DNA of 64,000 bases from Micromonospora vinacea (GCF_015751785.1 NZ_JADOTY010000001.1:558001-622000); one strand, 5' to 3'. Positions 38,718-48,628 are shown, numbered from the stretch's first letter. Numbers and translations are program-made. Notes: generated from the letters alone by a model not told the origin.

Positions 38718-40117
38718 ACCGACACCTCACCCGACTGCGCGGGCACCACCTCGCTCGTCGGGTCGGCCGCAGCCGCGGCGACCAACCGGGCGGCGGTCGC
38801 CGGATGGCTGGCCCAGTGCACTGTGAGCTGCGAGGCGTGCACGTTGCGCCAGACGAAGCCCTCCGGCGCGCCGCCGTCCCAGCTCCAGGCCGGGCGCTGA
38901 CCAGCGCGGGGGGTGAGCACCGCACGGTGCGCCTTGTGCCCGACCAGCACAGTGCCGGTGGCGGCGACCACGCTGTCGGTCTGGGCGGTCGCCTCCCGGT
39001 AGCCGGCCACCACCCCGTCCCGGCTGACACCGACCGCGTCCAGGACACCGCACATCGGCAGCCCGTCCAGTTCCCGGGCCAGCCAGAGCAGGCCGGCGCC
39101 CTCGGCGATCACCGGACGCCCGGTCCGCGCCAACTCGGCCACCGCGATGCAGAGCCGCCGGTTGGCAGACAACTGCTCGGCGTACGCCTCGGGCAGCGCG
39201 CCGCCGACGACCAGCGCGCGGGTGCCGACCGGCAGCGCCTCGTCGCGCAGCGGGTCGACCACGACGACCTCGGCGCCGGCGGCCCGCAGCAGTTCGGTGG
39301 TCTCCGGGTGGCTGAAGCTGCCGCCCGGCCCACCGGCCACCGCCACCAGTGGCCGGTTCGCCGGGGGTGTGAACGTGCCGAGGGCCTCCTCGGGAGACCA
39401 GGCCGGTGCCGGCAGCGGCGGGGCGGAGCGGGCCAGCCCGAGCAGCCGTTCCAGGTCGACAGTGGCGGCGACGGCCTCGCCCAGCCGACGGATCGCACGG
39501 ACAGCGTCGGCCGAGCCGTCGACGACCGGTGCCACCCCGTGCCGCCGCGACGGCAGCACCGCCGGCAGGTCCTGGCGACGCAGCGCGCCGTAGACCGGCA
39601 CCCCCACGTCGTCCAACGCCTCGCGCAGCATCCCCTCGTGCCGCGACGACGCCACCCGGTTGAGGATCACCCCGCCGAGCCACAACTGCTCGTCGTACGA
39701 GCGGAAACCGTGCACCAGGGCCGCCACCGACTGCCCCATCGCGGCCACGTCGACGACGAGCACCACCGGGCTGCGCAGCGCGGCGGCCGCGGCGGCAGTG
39801 GACTCCTGCTCGGGACGGCCACCGACCGAGTCGTACAGGCCCATGCTGCCCTGCACCACGGCCAGCGCGGCACCGGCGGCACCGTGCGCCACCAACGGGG
39901 CGAGCCGGTCGAGGCCGACCAGTCGGGGGTCGATCACCCGACCGGGCCGACCGGAGGCGAGACCGAGGTAGGCGGCGTCGACGTGGTCCGGGCCGAGCTT
40001 GAACCCGGCGACGTCGACCCCTCGCTCGGCCAGGGCGGCGAGCAGCCCGATCGCCAGCGCGTTCTTACCATGCCCGGAGGACGGCGCGCTGAGCACCAGG
40101 CGCGGCACGACGGTCAT
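38714..40117 (-). CDS. cobB: Cobyrinate a,c-diamide synthase-like protein, altered catalytic motifs
   Basis: 467 residues from the ATG at 40117 (AGGAG 6 nt upstream; an adjacent ATG at 40120 is alternative). Overall CbiA/CobB architecture: ATP-binding dethiobiotin-synthetase-like domain, then a type-1 glutamine amidotransferase-like domain with VVVGGALPEAY and VHASQLTVHWASHP. Two key sites are changed: the P-loop reads SSGHGKNAL with Asn in place of Ser/Thr, and the glutaminase nucleophile motif (normally AECGGLMYL) reads AEGAGLLWL with no cysteine. It may use free ammonia or have another role. CobQ in this window keeps both sites. Confidence 0.82.
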   Translation of the reverse strand: MTVVPRLVLSAPSSGHGKNALAIGLLAALAERGVDVAGFKLGPDHVDAAYLGLASGRPGRVIDPRLVGLDRLAPLVAHGAAGAALAVVQGSMGLYDSVGGRPEQESTAAAAAALRSPVVLVVDVAAMGQSVAALVHGFRSYDEQLWLGGVILNRVASSRHEGMLREALDDVGVPVYGALRRQDLPAVLPSRRHGVAPVVDGSADAVRAIRRLGEAVAATVDLERLLGLARSAPPLPAPAWSPEEALGTFTPPANRPLVAVAGGPGGSFSHPETTELLRAAGAEVVVVDPLRDEALPVGTRALVVGGALPEAYAEQLSANRRLCIAVAELARTGRPVIAEGAGLLWLARELDGLPMCGVLDAVGVSRDGVVAGYREATAQTDSVVAATGTVLVGHKAHRAVLTPRAGQRPAWSWDGGAPEGFVWRNVHASQLTVHWASHPATAARLVAAAAADPTSEVVPAQSGEVSV

Positions 40118-40322
40118 CATCGACTCCTCGCGAGCGGCGGCGGGTACGCGACGGGACGACCGAGGCCGATCCGTCGGCGTGACGATACCCGCCCGGCTGG
40201 AGGCGCGAGCACCGCCAACCGGGTGCCCGGCCCGGCCCTGGCCGGAGCCCCGGGGCGCCGGTCCCGGCCCGTCCGGCCCGGTCCAGGTCAGTGGCGCCGG
40301 TCATACGAGTAGCCTCGGTGCC

Positions 40323-41144
40323 GTGTACCGGTTCCTGCTGAGCCCACGCTGGCTGGGCGCTCTCGCGCTGACCCTGGTCGCGGCCGCCGTCATGGTGTTC
40401 CTCGGCAACTGGCAGCTGGACCGCTACCGGGGGCGCACCGAGGTCAACGAGCGGATCGACGCGGGCCAGCGGATGGCCCCCGCGCCGCTCGCCGATGCGC
40501 TGCGCGCTCCCACCGGCGGCGCGGGAACGGCCGGTCCGGCCCCCGCCGAGGACAAGGTCTGGACCCGGGTCACCGTCACCGGCCGGTACGACCCCACGAA
40601 CACCGTGCTGGTCCGTGGCCGGACGGTGGACAGCCGGGTCGGCTTCGAGGTGCTCACCCCTCTGGTGCTCGCCGACGGCACGGCGCTGCTGGTGGACCGG
40701 GGCTGGATTCCGCCGGCGCCCGGTGGGGCGACCGCCCAGCCGTCGGTGCCGGCCGCGCCGACCGGCGACGTGACTGTGGTCGGTCGGGTGCACGAGACCG
40801 AGAGCGGCGCCGGCGCGGTGGCCCGACGCGACGGGCTGCTGGAGATCCGGCGGATCGGGGTGTCACGGCTGGCCGGCGAGCTTCCCTACCCGGTCTACGG
40901 TGCCTACCTGCTGCTCGACGAGCAGACCCCGGCCGCCGATCCAGTGTTCAAGGCCGTGCCGGTCGGGCACACCAACAACTGGCAGAACTTCGGCTACGTC
41001 GTGCAGTGGTGGCTCTTCGCGGTGATGGCCATCTTCGGCTACGGCTGGGTGGCCCGTCGGGAGGCCCGCCGGGCCGCCGGCATCGGCACCGCCCCGGCTC
41101 CGCTGGACCGGGCCGCCGAACCGACGCCGACCGCCTCCGCCTGA
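40323..41144 (+). CDS. SURF1 family cytochrome oxidase biogenesis protein
   Basis: 273 residues from the GTG at 40323. Typical layout: N-terminal membrane helix (WLGALALTLVAAAVMVFLGN) with the signature GNWQLDRYRGRTEVN, an extracytoplasmic domain with VTVTGRYDPTNTVLVRGR and LLVDRGWIPP, and a second helix near the C-terminus (VVQWWLFAVMAIFGYGWV) preceded by HTNNWQNFGY. SURF1 proteins help insert haem a into cytochrome c oxidase. Divergent from cobB with about 205 bp between. Confidence 0.93.
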   Translation: MYRFLLSPRWLGALALTLVAAAVMVFLGNWQLDRYRGRTEVNERIDAGQRMAPAPLADALRAPTGGAGTAGPAPAEDKVWTRVTVTGRYDPTNTVLVRGRTVDSRVGFEVLTPLVLADGTALLVDRGWIPPAPGGATAQPSVPAAPTGDVTVVGRVHETESGAGAVARRDGLLEIRRIGVSRLAGELPYPVYGAYLLLDEQTPAADPVFKAVPVGHTNNWQNFGYVVQWWLFAVMAIFGYGWVARREARRAAGIGTAPAPLDRAAEPTPTASA

Positions 41145-41154
41145 CCTCGCTCCG

Positions 41155-42747
41155 TCAGCCACTCACACGGCCGGCGTGGATGGCGCGGACCGCGTCGATG
41201 GTGTCCGCCTCGGCGGCGGACTTGTCGTCGCGATAGCGCACCACCCGGGCGAACCGCAGCGCCATCCCACCGGGATAGCGCGAACTCGTCTGCACCCCGT
41301 CGAAGGCGATCTCGACCACCTGCTCGGGCCGGACCCGGACCACCCAGTCGCCGCGTTCCACGGCGAGGCCGAGGAACCGCTCGGTCTGCCACCGCAGCAG
41401 CTCGTCGGTGAGCCCCTTGAACGTCTTGCCGAGCATGACGAAGTCGCCGGTGCGGGCATCACGGGCACCCAGATGCAGGTTGGACAGCCAGCCCTTGCGT
41501 CGGCCGCTGCCCCACTCAACGGCGAGCACCACCAGGTCGAGGGTGTGTCGCGGTTTGACCTTGACCCAGGCGGCACCGCGCCGACCGGCGTCGTAGGGGG
41601 CGTCCGGCGCCTTGACCACCACGCCCTCCTGCCCGGCGTCGAGCGCGGCGGCGAACGCGGCGGCGGCCTGCTCCGGATCGTCGACCTCCATCCGCCCGAC
41701 CAGCAGCGACGAATCCACCGAACCGGCGAGGGCGGCCCACCGCTCCCGGCCGGGACTGTCGATCAGATCCTCACCGTCGAGGTGGAGCAGGTCGAAGAAG
41801 TACGGGGTGAGCACCGCCGCGCCCGTGCTGGCGGCCGCCGCGAGCACCGCCGGGGCGACCGGTGTGCGCCCGGTGGTGCTGGGGGTGGTGCGCCGGGCGG
41901 CCCGGCTCGACGTCTGCTGGAACGGCAGCGGGCGGCCGGTCTCGTCCAGGCCGATCGCCTCGCCGTCGAGGACCAACTCCCGGCCGGGCAGGGCCCGGAC
42001 CGCGGCGACCACCTCGGGCACCCGGGTGGTGATCTCGTCGAGGCTGCGGGTGAACACGGCGATGTCGGCGCCGGAGCGGTGCACCTGGATGCGGATGCCG
42101 TCGAGCTTCACGTCGACCACCGCCGGCGTGCCGGTCGCGGCGAGCGCCTCGTCGACCGAGGGGGCGCTCTGCGCGAGCATCGGCGCCAGCGGCCGGCCGA
42201 CCTGGAGACCGAACCCGGCCAGCTCGGCGGCCCCGCCGGCCAGCGCGGCCACCGCAACCGCCCGGAGATCACCGGCGAGCAGCAGCGCTCGGCGGACCGC
42301 CGCCACCGGCACCTCGGCGGCCCGGGCCACCGCGTCCGCGAGGAGCCCGGCCTGGGCGCCCTGCCGTAGCTCGCCACTGAACAGGCCGGTGAGCAGGCGC
42401 TGCTCGTCGGCCGTCGCCGCCGCGTAGAGGGCACCGAGCAGCGCCCGACGCCGGGCCTGCGAGCCGGAGCCGTGCACAGCGGCGATCTGTGCGATGGCCG
42501 CGTCCACGGCCGCCACCGTCAACGTCGGCTCGGCGGCCGGTGGCGGCAGGTCACGCAGGCTCGCGTAGCCGACCCCGGTCTGCCGTTGGCGCAGCTCACC
42601 GGCGAGATAGCCGGCGCCGGGCTCGACCTCGTCGGGGTCGAGCCGGCGCAGCGCGTCAGCGAGCAGCTCCACCTTGGCGCGCCGGCCGCTGGTGGCGCCG
42701 ACGGCGGCGGACGTGGCTGCCAGATCGAGGAACCGCACGCAGCTCAT
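41155..42747 (-). CDS. ATP-dependent DNA ligase
   Basis: 530 residues from the ATG at 42747; a GTG at 42738 would give the common MRFLDLAATS start. A terminator hairpin at 42762-42801 argues against the longer frame from 42768. The nucleotidyltransferase motif I lysine is in VVDVKLDGIRIQVHR; motif III appears as LVLDGEAIGLDETG; motif V as EGVVVKAPDAPYDAGRRG with WVKVKPRH. The C-terminal OB domain has VVRVRPEQVVEIAFDGVQ. An N-terminal helical DNA-binding domain is present. This is the LigB-type repair ligase of actinomycetes, separate from the NAD-dependent replicative LigA. Confidence 0.92.
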   Translation of the reverse strand: MSCVRFLDLAATSAAVGATSGRRAKVELLADALRRLDPDEVEPGAGYLAGELRQRQTGVGYASLRDLPPPAAEPTLTVAAVDAAIAQIAAVHGSGSQARRRALLGALYAAATADEQRLLTGLFSGELRQGAQAGLLADAVARAAEVPVAAVRRALLLAGDLRAVAVAALAGGAAELAGFGLQVGRPLAPMLAQSAPSVDEALAATGTPAVVDVKLDGIRIQVHRSGADIAVFTRSLDEITTRVPEVVAAVRALPGRELVLDGEAIGLDETGRPLPFQQTSSRAARRTTPSTTGRTPVAPAVLAAAASTGAAVLTPYFFDLLHLDGEDLIDSPGRERWAALAGSVDSSLLVGRMEVDDPEQAAAAFAAALDAGQEGVVVKAPDAPYDAGRRGAAWVKVKPRHTLDLVVLAVEWGSGRRKGWLSNLHLGARDARTGDFVMLGKTFKGLTDELLRWQTERFLGLAVERGDWVVRVRPEQVVEIAFDGVQTSSRYPGGMALRFARVVRYRDDKSAAEADTIDAVRAIHAGRVSG

Positions 42748-42761
42748 CCTGCCAGTCACCT

Positions 42762-42801
42762 CCGACACCGCCCGGGCATTGCCGTGCCCGGGCGGTGTCG
42801 G
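42762..42801 (-). terminator. Terminator hairpin of the small gene at 42836
   Basis: A perfect 17-bp stem (42762-42778 with 42785-42801) with loop TTGCCG lies downstream of the minus-strand gene ending at 42836 and just before the ligase start. It separates the two minus-strand genes. Confidence 0.75.
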
Positions 42802-42835
42802 CAGGGTGCCGCCCGCTCACGCGGACGACAGGCCC

Positions 42836-43042
42836 TTAAGCGGAGACGGGCTCCTCGATGCGCAAACCTCGGGCGCGGACCTCGCCGGCGACCCGGGAGA
42901 GCACCGAGTCGAGGGCGACCAGTGCGGCGGAGAGCTCACCGAGCTGTTCGTTGAGCGTGTCCTCGGACCACGCGGAGACATCGACATCGCCCAGCGCGCT
43001 GACAGCGGCCCCCAACCGGGCCATCACCTCGTTCGTACTCAT
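42836..43042 (-). CDS. Small helical protein resembling the N-terminus of DUF222 proteins
   Basis: 68 residues from the ATG at 43042. It is predicted almost fully helical: LGAAVSALGDVDVSAWSEDT and LNEQLGELSAALVALDSVLS, then RVAGEVRARGLRIEEP. The pattern recalls the start of DUF222/13E12-type proteins that carry a C-terminal HNH nuclease, but no nuclease part follows and a terminator closes the unit. It may be a stand-alone small protein or a fossil of such a gene. AT-rich sequence upstream (43043-43110) may hold its promoter. Confidence 0.6.
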   Translation of the reverse strand: MSTNEVMARLGAAVSALGDVDVSAWSEDTLNEQLGELSAALVALDSVLSRVAGEVRARGLRIEEPVSA

Positions 43043-43119
43043 GTACGAAAGGCTATAACAGCCGACCATCCGACACGCCGTAAACTCCCAGATCAGGCCC
43101 AAAGTTGCCGTTCTGACAC

Positions 43120-44487
43120 CTAACCGCCGACCGCCGCCACGTTGCGCAGAAGCAGCGCCTCGGCGAGGCAGACCCGGGCGAACTCCCCCAGGTGCAGACT
43201 CTCGTTCGGGCCGTGCGCGCGGGCGTGCGGGTCCTCCACACCGGTCACCAGGATCGCCGCCTTCGGGAACATCTCCTGGAAGGTCGCGATGAACGGAATC
43301 GAGCCGCCGACGCCGATGTCCACCGGGGCGGTGCCGTCCCAGGCGGTCCGGAAGGCCGAACGGGCGGCGTCGAACATCGGCCCGGACGCGTCGATCACGC
43401 ACGGGTCGCCGTCGTGTTCGAACGTGACAGTCACCTGCGCACCCCACGGCGCGTGCTGCTCCAGGTGCGCGCGCACCGCCGCGTACGCCCGCTTGGGGTC
43501 GTCGCCCGGGGCGAGGCGGATGCTGAGCTTCGCCTTCGCGGCCGGGACCAGGGCGTTCGGCGCCTCACCGGTGGACGGCGCGTCCACACCGAGGATGGCC
43601 AGCGCCGGCTTGGTCCAGAGCCGGTCGGTGATCCGGCCGGTGCCGATGAACTGCACGCCGTCGGCGAGCCCCGCCTCGGCCCGGACCCGGTCCTCCGGGT
43701 AGTCGACGGTGGCGCCCTCCCGGCCGACGAGGCCGTCCACTGCCACGTCGCCGGCGTCGTCGTGCAGCGTCGCCAACAGCCGGACCAGCGCGGTCAGCGC
43801 GTCCGGCACGGCGCCGCCGAACATGCCGCTGTGCACCGCGTGGTCCAGTGTGCGCACCTCGACGAAGCAGTTGACGATGCCCCGCAGCGAGGTGGTCAAC
43901 GCCGGTACGCCGATGTCCCAGTTGCCGGAGTCGGCGATCACGATGACGTCGGAGGTGAGCTCGTCGCGGTGCTCGGCCAGCAGTTGCTCCAGCGAGTCGG
44001 AGCCGTACTCCTCCTCGCCCTCGATGAAGAGGACCACGCCGACCGGCAGTGCGTCACCGTACGCGCGCAGCGCCGCGACGTGCGCCATGATGCCGGCCTT
44101 GTCGTCGGCCGCGCCCCGGGCGTAGAGCCGGCCGTCCCGCTCCACCGGCTCGAACGGGTCGGACTCCCACAGCGAGCGGTCGCCGACCGGCTGGACGTCG
44201 TGGTGGGCGTAGAGCAGGACGGTGGGTGCGCCGGGCGGCGCGGCCCGACGGCCGATCACCGCCGGCTGGCCGCCGGATCGCACGATGTCGACGTCCAGGC
44301 CACAGCCGCGCAGCAGCTCGGCGACCGCCTCGGCGGAGCGTTCCACGTGCGAGTGGTCGAAGCCCTCGAAGGCGATGCCGGGAATGCGGACGAGGCGCTC
44401 CAGGTCGGCCCGGACGCCAGGCATCTCCCGCTCGACGGCGGCCCGCACCTCGGACTCGGACATGATCGGTGAGGTCATGACCGGCAT
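43120..44487 (-). CDS. M20 family dipeptidase
   Basis: 455 residues if started at 44487; in-frame ATGs at 44478 and 44463 are alternatives. Zinc-dependent M20 features: LLYAHHDVQPVGDRSLWESD, ARGAADDKAGIMAHVAALRA, IEGEEEYGSDSLEQLL (catalytic glutamates), IADSGNWDIGVPALTTSLRG and HARAHGPNESLHLGEF with the last ligand. The dimerisation insert is present (VEVRTLDHAVHSGMFGGAVP). It hydrolyses dipeptides in the cytoplasm. A single-gene unit, close to the M48 protease gene. Confidence 0.93.
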   Translation of the reverse strand: MPVMTSPIMSESEVRAAVEREMPGVRADLERLVRIPGIAFEGFDHSHVERSAEAVAELLRGCGLDVDIVRSGGQPAVIGRRAAPPGAPTVLLYAHHDVQPVGDRSLWESDPFEPVERDGRLYARGAADDKAGIMAHVAALRAYGDALPVGVVLFIEGEEEYGSDSLEQLLAEHRDELTSDVIVIADSGNWDIGVPALTTSLRGIVNCFVEVRTLDHAVHSGMFGGAVPDALTALVRLLATLHDDAGDVAVDGLVGREGATVDYPEDRVRAEAGLADGVQFIGTGRITDRLWTKPALAILGVDAPSTGEAPNALVPAAKAKLSIRLAPGDDPKRAYAAVRAHLEQHAPWGAQVTVTFEHDGDPCVIDASGPMFDAARSAFRTAWDGTAPVDIGVGGSIPFIATFQEMFPKAAILVTGVEDPHARAHGPNESLHLGEFARVCLAEALLLRNVAAVGG

Positions 44488-44499
44488 CGTATGCCGGCC

Positions 44500-45645
44500 T
44501 TACCGGGGCGTGCCGGCGGAGCCCGTACCGTCACCGCTGTCGGCGGGGCCGGCGCCGGCCCGCGCGCCGGGGGCGGCCCGGCCGGCACGGTGGGCGCGGC
44601 CGGCCGCCTCGGTGGCGGCATCCATCCAGGAACGGGCCCGACCGGCGGTGCCACCCACCCACTCGCCGACGTCGCTCGCGCCGTCGCCGAGCCGGCGCAG
44701 CAACCCCACCAGTGGGTCGGTGGACCGGCTGAACTCCTCCCGGTACGACTCGGCAGCCGCCTTGATCTCCTCGGAGACGCTTGTCGAGCTGTCGTCCTCG
44801 CGGCGCGGATAGTCCCCGGCCAGCACCTGCCCGTACGCCCCGGAGTCGATCCACTGGCGCAGCTGCGCCGCCCGTGCCACCGGCGTCGGGTGGGTGCTCC
44901 ACGCGGTCATCCGGATCTTGTGCAGGCTGTCGCGCAGGTCGCCGCCGCCGGCGTACTCGGCGGCCTGCTCCAGGAAGGCTGTGGTGTCGACCTGGGACAG
45001 GTCGCCGCCGCCGGCCAGCTTCATCAGCAGCCGCAGCGCGGCGGCCGGGTCCTGCCCGGCGAGCAGGCCGGCCCGGTCGGCGGAGAGTTCCGCCTTACGC
45101 CACCACTCCAGCATCGCCGCGATGATGGCCCGCAGCGCGATCGCGCCGACCGGCAACCAGCTCAGGTTGGCCGCCCAACGGGTGAGGATCATCAGCATGG
45201 TCTTGTAGACCGCGTGCCCGCTGCCCACGTGCCCCAACTCGTGGCCGAGCAGGCAGCGCAGCTCGTCCTCGTCGAGTTGCTGCACGCACGCGGAGTTGAG
45301 CACGATGAACGGCCGCTCCAGCCCCACCGCCTCGGCGCCCAGCCAGGGCGACTGGGTCACGTACAGCTCGGGCAGCTCGGCCACGTCGAGCGCCGCCGCG
45401 GCCTCGGTGTAGCGCTGCCACACCGCCGGGTACTGCCGGTGGTCGACCCGGATGCCGGATGCCAGCACGGACAGCCGGAACCCCCGCTCGTTCCACATCC
45501 CGAAGAACGCCCGCACCACGTCGTCGAAACCACGCAGCTCCCGCAGCGCGACCAGGGCACCCCGGTCGGCCGGATGCTCCCAGGCCCGCGAGCTGATTCC
45601 GGTGAGGGTGATCCGACGCCGCGCTGGCGCGTCCGCTGCCGTCAT
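44500..45645 (-). CDS. M48 family metallopeptidase
   Basis: 381 residues from the ATG at 45645, with GGGGAG upstream. The zinc motif HELGH is in LRCLLGHELGHVGSGHAVYK, followed by hydrophobic segments and the third ligand in WWRKAELSADRAGLLAGQDP. N-terminal NSACVQQLDEDE and IVL strand fit the family. The C-terminal 100 residues are charged and Ala/Gly-rich. HtpX-like proteins clear damaged membrane proteins, but this family branch in actinomycetes is uncharacterised. Confidence 0.9.
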   Translation of the reverse strand: MTAADAPARRRITLTGISSRAWEHPADRGALVALRELRGFDDVVRAFFGMWNERGFRLSVLASGIRVDHRQYPAVWQRYTEAAAALDVAELPELYVTQSPWLGAEAVGLERPFIVLNSACVQQLDEDELRCLLGHELGHVGSGHAVYKTMLMILTRWAANLSWLPVGAIALRAIIAAMLEWWRKAELSADRAGLLAGQDPAAALRLLMKLAGGGDLSQVDTTAFLEQAAEYAGGGDLRDSLHKIRMTAWSTHPTPVARAAQLRQWIDSGAYGQVLAGDYPRREDDSSTSVSEEIKAAAESYREEFSRSTDPLVGLLRRLGDGASDVGEWVGGTAGRARSWMDAATEAAGRAHRAGRAAPGARAGAGPADSGDGTGSAGTPR

Positions 45646-45711
45646 GGTGGCTCCCCGTTCGCCGTAGCTCCCCGCATCGTGCCGCAGTCGGTGGCAGACG
45701 TCCATGCCCGC

Positions 45712-46425
45712 CTAGCGAAGCCGCACGTAGTACCGGTCCGCGTCGTGCGGCAGGGTCGGCGCGCCATCCACCAACAGGTCGGCGTGGGTCGCGGTCTCGT
45801 CGACGGCGAAGTGCGCCCGTTCCCCGTCATGCCAGCGGCGCAGCTCGGGCAGGATCGCCGGCCCGTCCCGGTCGACCGCGCGAGCCAGTCGCAGCGGCGC
45901 GGGCGCGGTGACGAACACCGCCAGCGTCAGCTCCGGCCGGACGACCGCCCGGGCGGCGCTGACCCCCTCGACCACCAGCACCGGAGCCACCGGAACCGGA
46001 ACCGGCCGGGGCAGAAAACATCGCCGGACCCAGCTGTACCGCCGGTAGGCGCCCGGTTCCCCCTTGCGCAGCGGGGCGAGCACCCCCTCGTCGAGTCGGG
46101 GCCAGAAGGTGACCTGGTCGTCCCATCCGTCGAGCAGGTCGTCGGTGTGCACCACCGGCGGCCGGCCGTCGAGCGGCCCTGCCAGGGCATCCGCGAGCCG
46201 CGCGGCGAACCGGCTCTTACCCGCGCCGCTCGGCCCGTCGACAGCGACCAGCCGGGTCCGCCCCAACCGCGCCGGGCCGGCGAGCACCCGACGAGCCAAT
46301 CCGGCGTACGCCTCGACGACCGCCACTGTCGGCCCGCCAGTCTCCGGGTTCAGCACAGCCTCCCGTGGTGCATGCCCGAAGTATGCCGCCACCGCTGCTG
46401 GGCAGGGTGATCGGCTCTGGTTCAT
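45712..46425 (-). CDS. Uridine kinase-like P-loop protein
   Basis: 237 residues. The Walker A motif is in LVAVDGPSGAGKSRFAARLA, followed by VVHTDDLLDGWDDQ, typical of the uridine kinase/phosphoribulokinase-like group, then VLVVEGVSAARAV and HDGERAHFAVDETATHADLL. The N-terminal 45 residues are an extension before the P-loop. The start at 46425 has only a distant AGGGA. Substrate unknown; the context gives no hint. Confidence 0.85.
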   Translation of the reverse strand: MNQSRSPCPAAVAAYFGHAPREAVLNPETGGPTVAVVEAYAGLARRVLAGPARLGRTRLVAVDGPSGAGKSRFAARLADALAGPLDGRPPVVHTDDLLDGWDDQVTFWPRLDEGVLAPLRKGEPGAYRRYSWVRRCFLPRPVPVPVAPVLVVEGVSAARAVVRPELTLAVFVTAPAPLRLARAVDRDGPAILPELRRWHDGERAHFAVDETATHADLLVDGAPTLPHDADRYYVRLR

Positions 46426-46626
46426 CGACGTCGCGATATCCCTGCTGGCCCGTGTCGATCATGCCGTTTGCGGGGCCGAAGTGGGGCACTGTGACACGTA
46501 GGGCTGACCGCCCTGGCCCGCCACCGTCACGTCCGGGGGAATTGGTGCGGCGACGGGTGACGGGCGGCCCGTTCGCCGCCCGGGGTGCCACCGAATCGGC
46601 ATGATCGGGTGGTGCTCCGAGACGTA

Positions 46627-47028
46627 ATGAGCCCCGGTATAGACGCCCTACTCGAACAGGCCCGCGCCGGGCTGAACCGACTGACTCCGCAGCAGACCGT
46701 CGAGGCGGTCCGCGGCGGCGCGTTGCTGGTCGACACCCGTAGCGAACTTCAGCGCCGCGAACAGGGCGACCTGCCGGGCGCGGTCGTCATCGACCGGACC
46801 GTACTGGAGTGGCGCCTCGATCCGGCCAGCGCCTGGCGGATCCCCGAGGCCACCGGGTACGACCGGGAGATCGTGCTGGTGTGCCGGCAGGGCTACAGCT
46901 CCAGCCTGGCCGCCGCCAGCCTGCAGACCCTCGGGTTGCGCCGGGCCACCGACATGATCGGCGGCGTGGACGCCTGGCTCGCCGCCGGCCTGCCCACCAC
47001 CGACCGCCCCGCCGACGTCCGCCCCTGA
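46627..47028 (+). CDS. Rhodanese-like domain protein
   Basis: 133 residues from the ATG at 46627; in-frame GTGs at 46609 and 46612 are alternatives. The single rhodanese domain shows GALLVDTRSELQRREQGDLP, an ER-type VVIDRTVLEWRLDP and the active-site cysteine in EIVLVCRQGYSSSLAAASLQ. C-terminal GLRRATDMIGGVDAWLAAGL is typical. It may carry persulfide sulfur. It is convergent with cobQ. Confidence 0.88.
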   Translation: MSPGIDALLEQARAGLNRLTPQQTVEAVRGGALLVDTRSELQRREQGDLPGAVVIDRTVLEWRLDPASAWRIPEATGYDREIVLVCRQGYSSSLAAASLQTLGLRRATDMIGGVDAWLAAGLPTTDRPADVRP

Positions 47029-47089
47029 TATCCCCCGGCCTTGCCGTGCGCCGTGCCGCCTGCACCCTCCTCAGGGGACGGTGTGCCGG

Positions 47090-48628
47090 TCAGGACGGGG
47101 CGCCGGGTGGGATGAAGGGGAGGTCGGCGGGCGGGCCGACTTCGATGAGCCGCCAGAGGGCATCGGTGTCCAGGTGTTCCTCGACCAGGTCGCCGAGCAG
47201 GTCGAGTGAGCGTTCCCGGGCGGCGGCGAAGCTGGTGGCCGGTGCGACCCGGAAGCCGCTGCGCCCGGCCAGGCGAGCCGCCTCGGTGAGGAACCATCGG
47301 CGGAACCCGTCGGACTCGAACGCCCCGTGCCAGTGTGTGCCGTGCACCGCGCCGAGCACGGCGCCCTCTCCGACACCGTCGTCGCCGGTCAGCAGCGGGG
47401 TCAGGCCGGGGTCGGCCTGTGAGACGTACCCGTGGTGGATCTCGTAGCCACGCACCGGGAGCCCACCGTGGCCGGTGCCCGCCGACTGCCGGACGGTCTT
47501 GCGCGGGTCGAAGGTGATGTCGATGGGCAGCAGGCCGAGCCCCGGCACGCTGCCCTGCCGGCTCTCCACCGGGTCGTGGATGGCGCGGCCGAGCATCTGG
47601 AAACCGCCGCAGAGGCCGAGCAGGGGCTTGCCGGCCGCCACATGGGTGGCCACGGCGTCGGCGAGCCCGGTTTCGCGCAGCCACGCGAGGTCGGCGACGG
47701 TGGACTTGGAGCCGGGCAGGACGACCAGGTCGGCGGCGGCGAGCTCGGCCGGTTCGATGGTGAGGCGTACCCGGACGCCCGGCTCGGTGGCGAGCGCCTC
47801 CACGTCCGTGGCGTTGCTGATCCGGGGCAGGCGGACGACGGCCACGTCCAGCCATTCGCTGCCGTGCGGGGCGGCGGGCCGGCCGAGCACCCGGCCGTAG
47901 GCGAGTGAGTCCTCCGCGTCGAGCCACAGGTCGAGTGCCCAGGGCAGCACCCCGTACGTGGGGCGGCCGGTGACCTGACGCAGCATGTCCAGACCCGGCT
48001 GGAGCAGCCCGAGGTCGCCCCGGAACTTGTTGATCACGAAGCCGGCGATCAGGGCCTGGTCGGCCGGGTCGAGCAGGGCCACAGTGCCGAACATCGAGGC
48101 GAAGACACCACCCCGGTCGATGTCGCCGACGACGATGGCGGGCAGGTTGGCGTGCCGGGCCAGCCCCATGTTGACGTAGTCACCGGCCCGGAGGTTGATC
48201 TCCGCGGGGCTGCCGGCGCCCTCGCAGATCACCACGTCGTACGTCTCGCGCAGCTCCGCCAGGGCGGCGTACGCGGTCTCGGCGAGCCGGGGACGTAGCT
48301 GCCGGAAGGTGCCTGCGGTGATCGTGTCGACCGCCTCACCCAGCAGCACCACCTGACTGGCCAGGTCGCTGCCCGGCTTGAGCAGCACCGGATTGAACCG
48401 CAGGTCGGGTGCCAGCCCGCACGCCGCGGCCTGCATGGCCTGGGCGCGCCCGATCTCGCCGCCGCGTCCGTCCGGCCCGACGACCACCGCCGAGTTGTTC
48501 GACATGTTCTGCGCCTTGTACGGCGCCACCTTCACGCCCCGCCGGTGCAGCCAGCGGCAGATGCCGGCGGTGAGCACACTCTTGCCGGCGTCGGACGTCG
48601 TGCCGGCCACCAGCAGCCCGCCGCTCAC
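47090..48628 (-). CDS. cobQ: Cobyric acid synthase
   Basis: 512 residues from the GTG at 48628, whose GTGA overlaps the cobD stop; a GTG at 48646 is also in frame. It amidates four side chains of adenosylcobyrinate diamide using glutamine and ATP. The P-loop [47 protein letters not shown], the glutaminase cysteine in [10 protein letters not shown] and the histidine near [14 protein letters not shown] are all intact, unlike in the CobB of this window. Confidence 0.94.
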   Translation of the reverse strand: MSGGLLVAGTTSDAGKSVLTAGICRWLHRRGVKVAPYKAQNMSNNSAVVVGPDGRGGEIGRAQAMQAAACGLAPDLRFNPVLLKPGSDLASQVVLLGEAVDTITAGTFRQLRPRLAETAYAALAELRETYDVVICEGAGSPAEINLRAGDYVNMGLARHANLPAIVVGDIDRGGVFASMFGTVALLDPADQALIAGFVINKFRGDLGLLQPGLDMLRQVTGRPTYGVLPWALDLWLDAEDSLAYGRVLGRPAAPHGSEWLDVAVVRLPRISNATDVEALATEPGVRVRLTIEPAELAAADLVVLPGSKSTVADLAWLRETGLADAVATHVAAGKPLLGLCGGFQMLGRAIHDPVESRQGSVPGLGLLPIDITFDPRKTVRQSAGTGHGGLPVRGYEIHHGYVSQADPGLTPLLTGDDGVGEGAVLGAVHGTHWHGAFESDGFRRWFLTEAARLAGRSGFRVAPATSFAAARERSLDLLGDLVEEHLDTDALWRLIEVGPPADLPFIPPGAPS

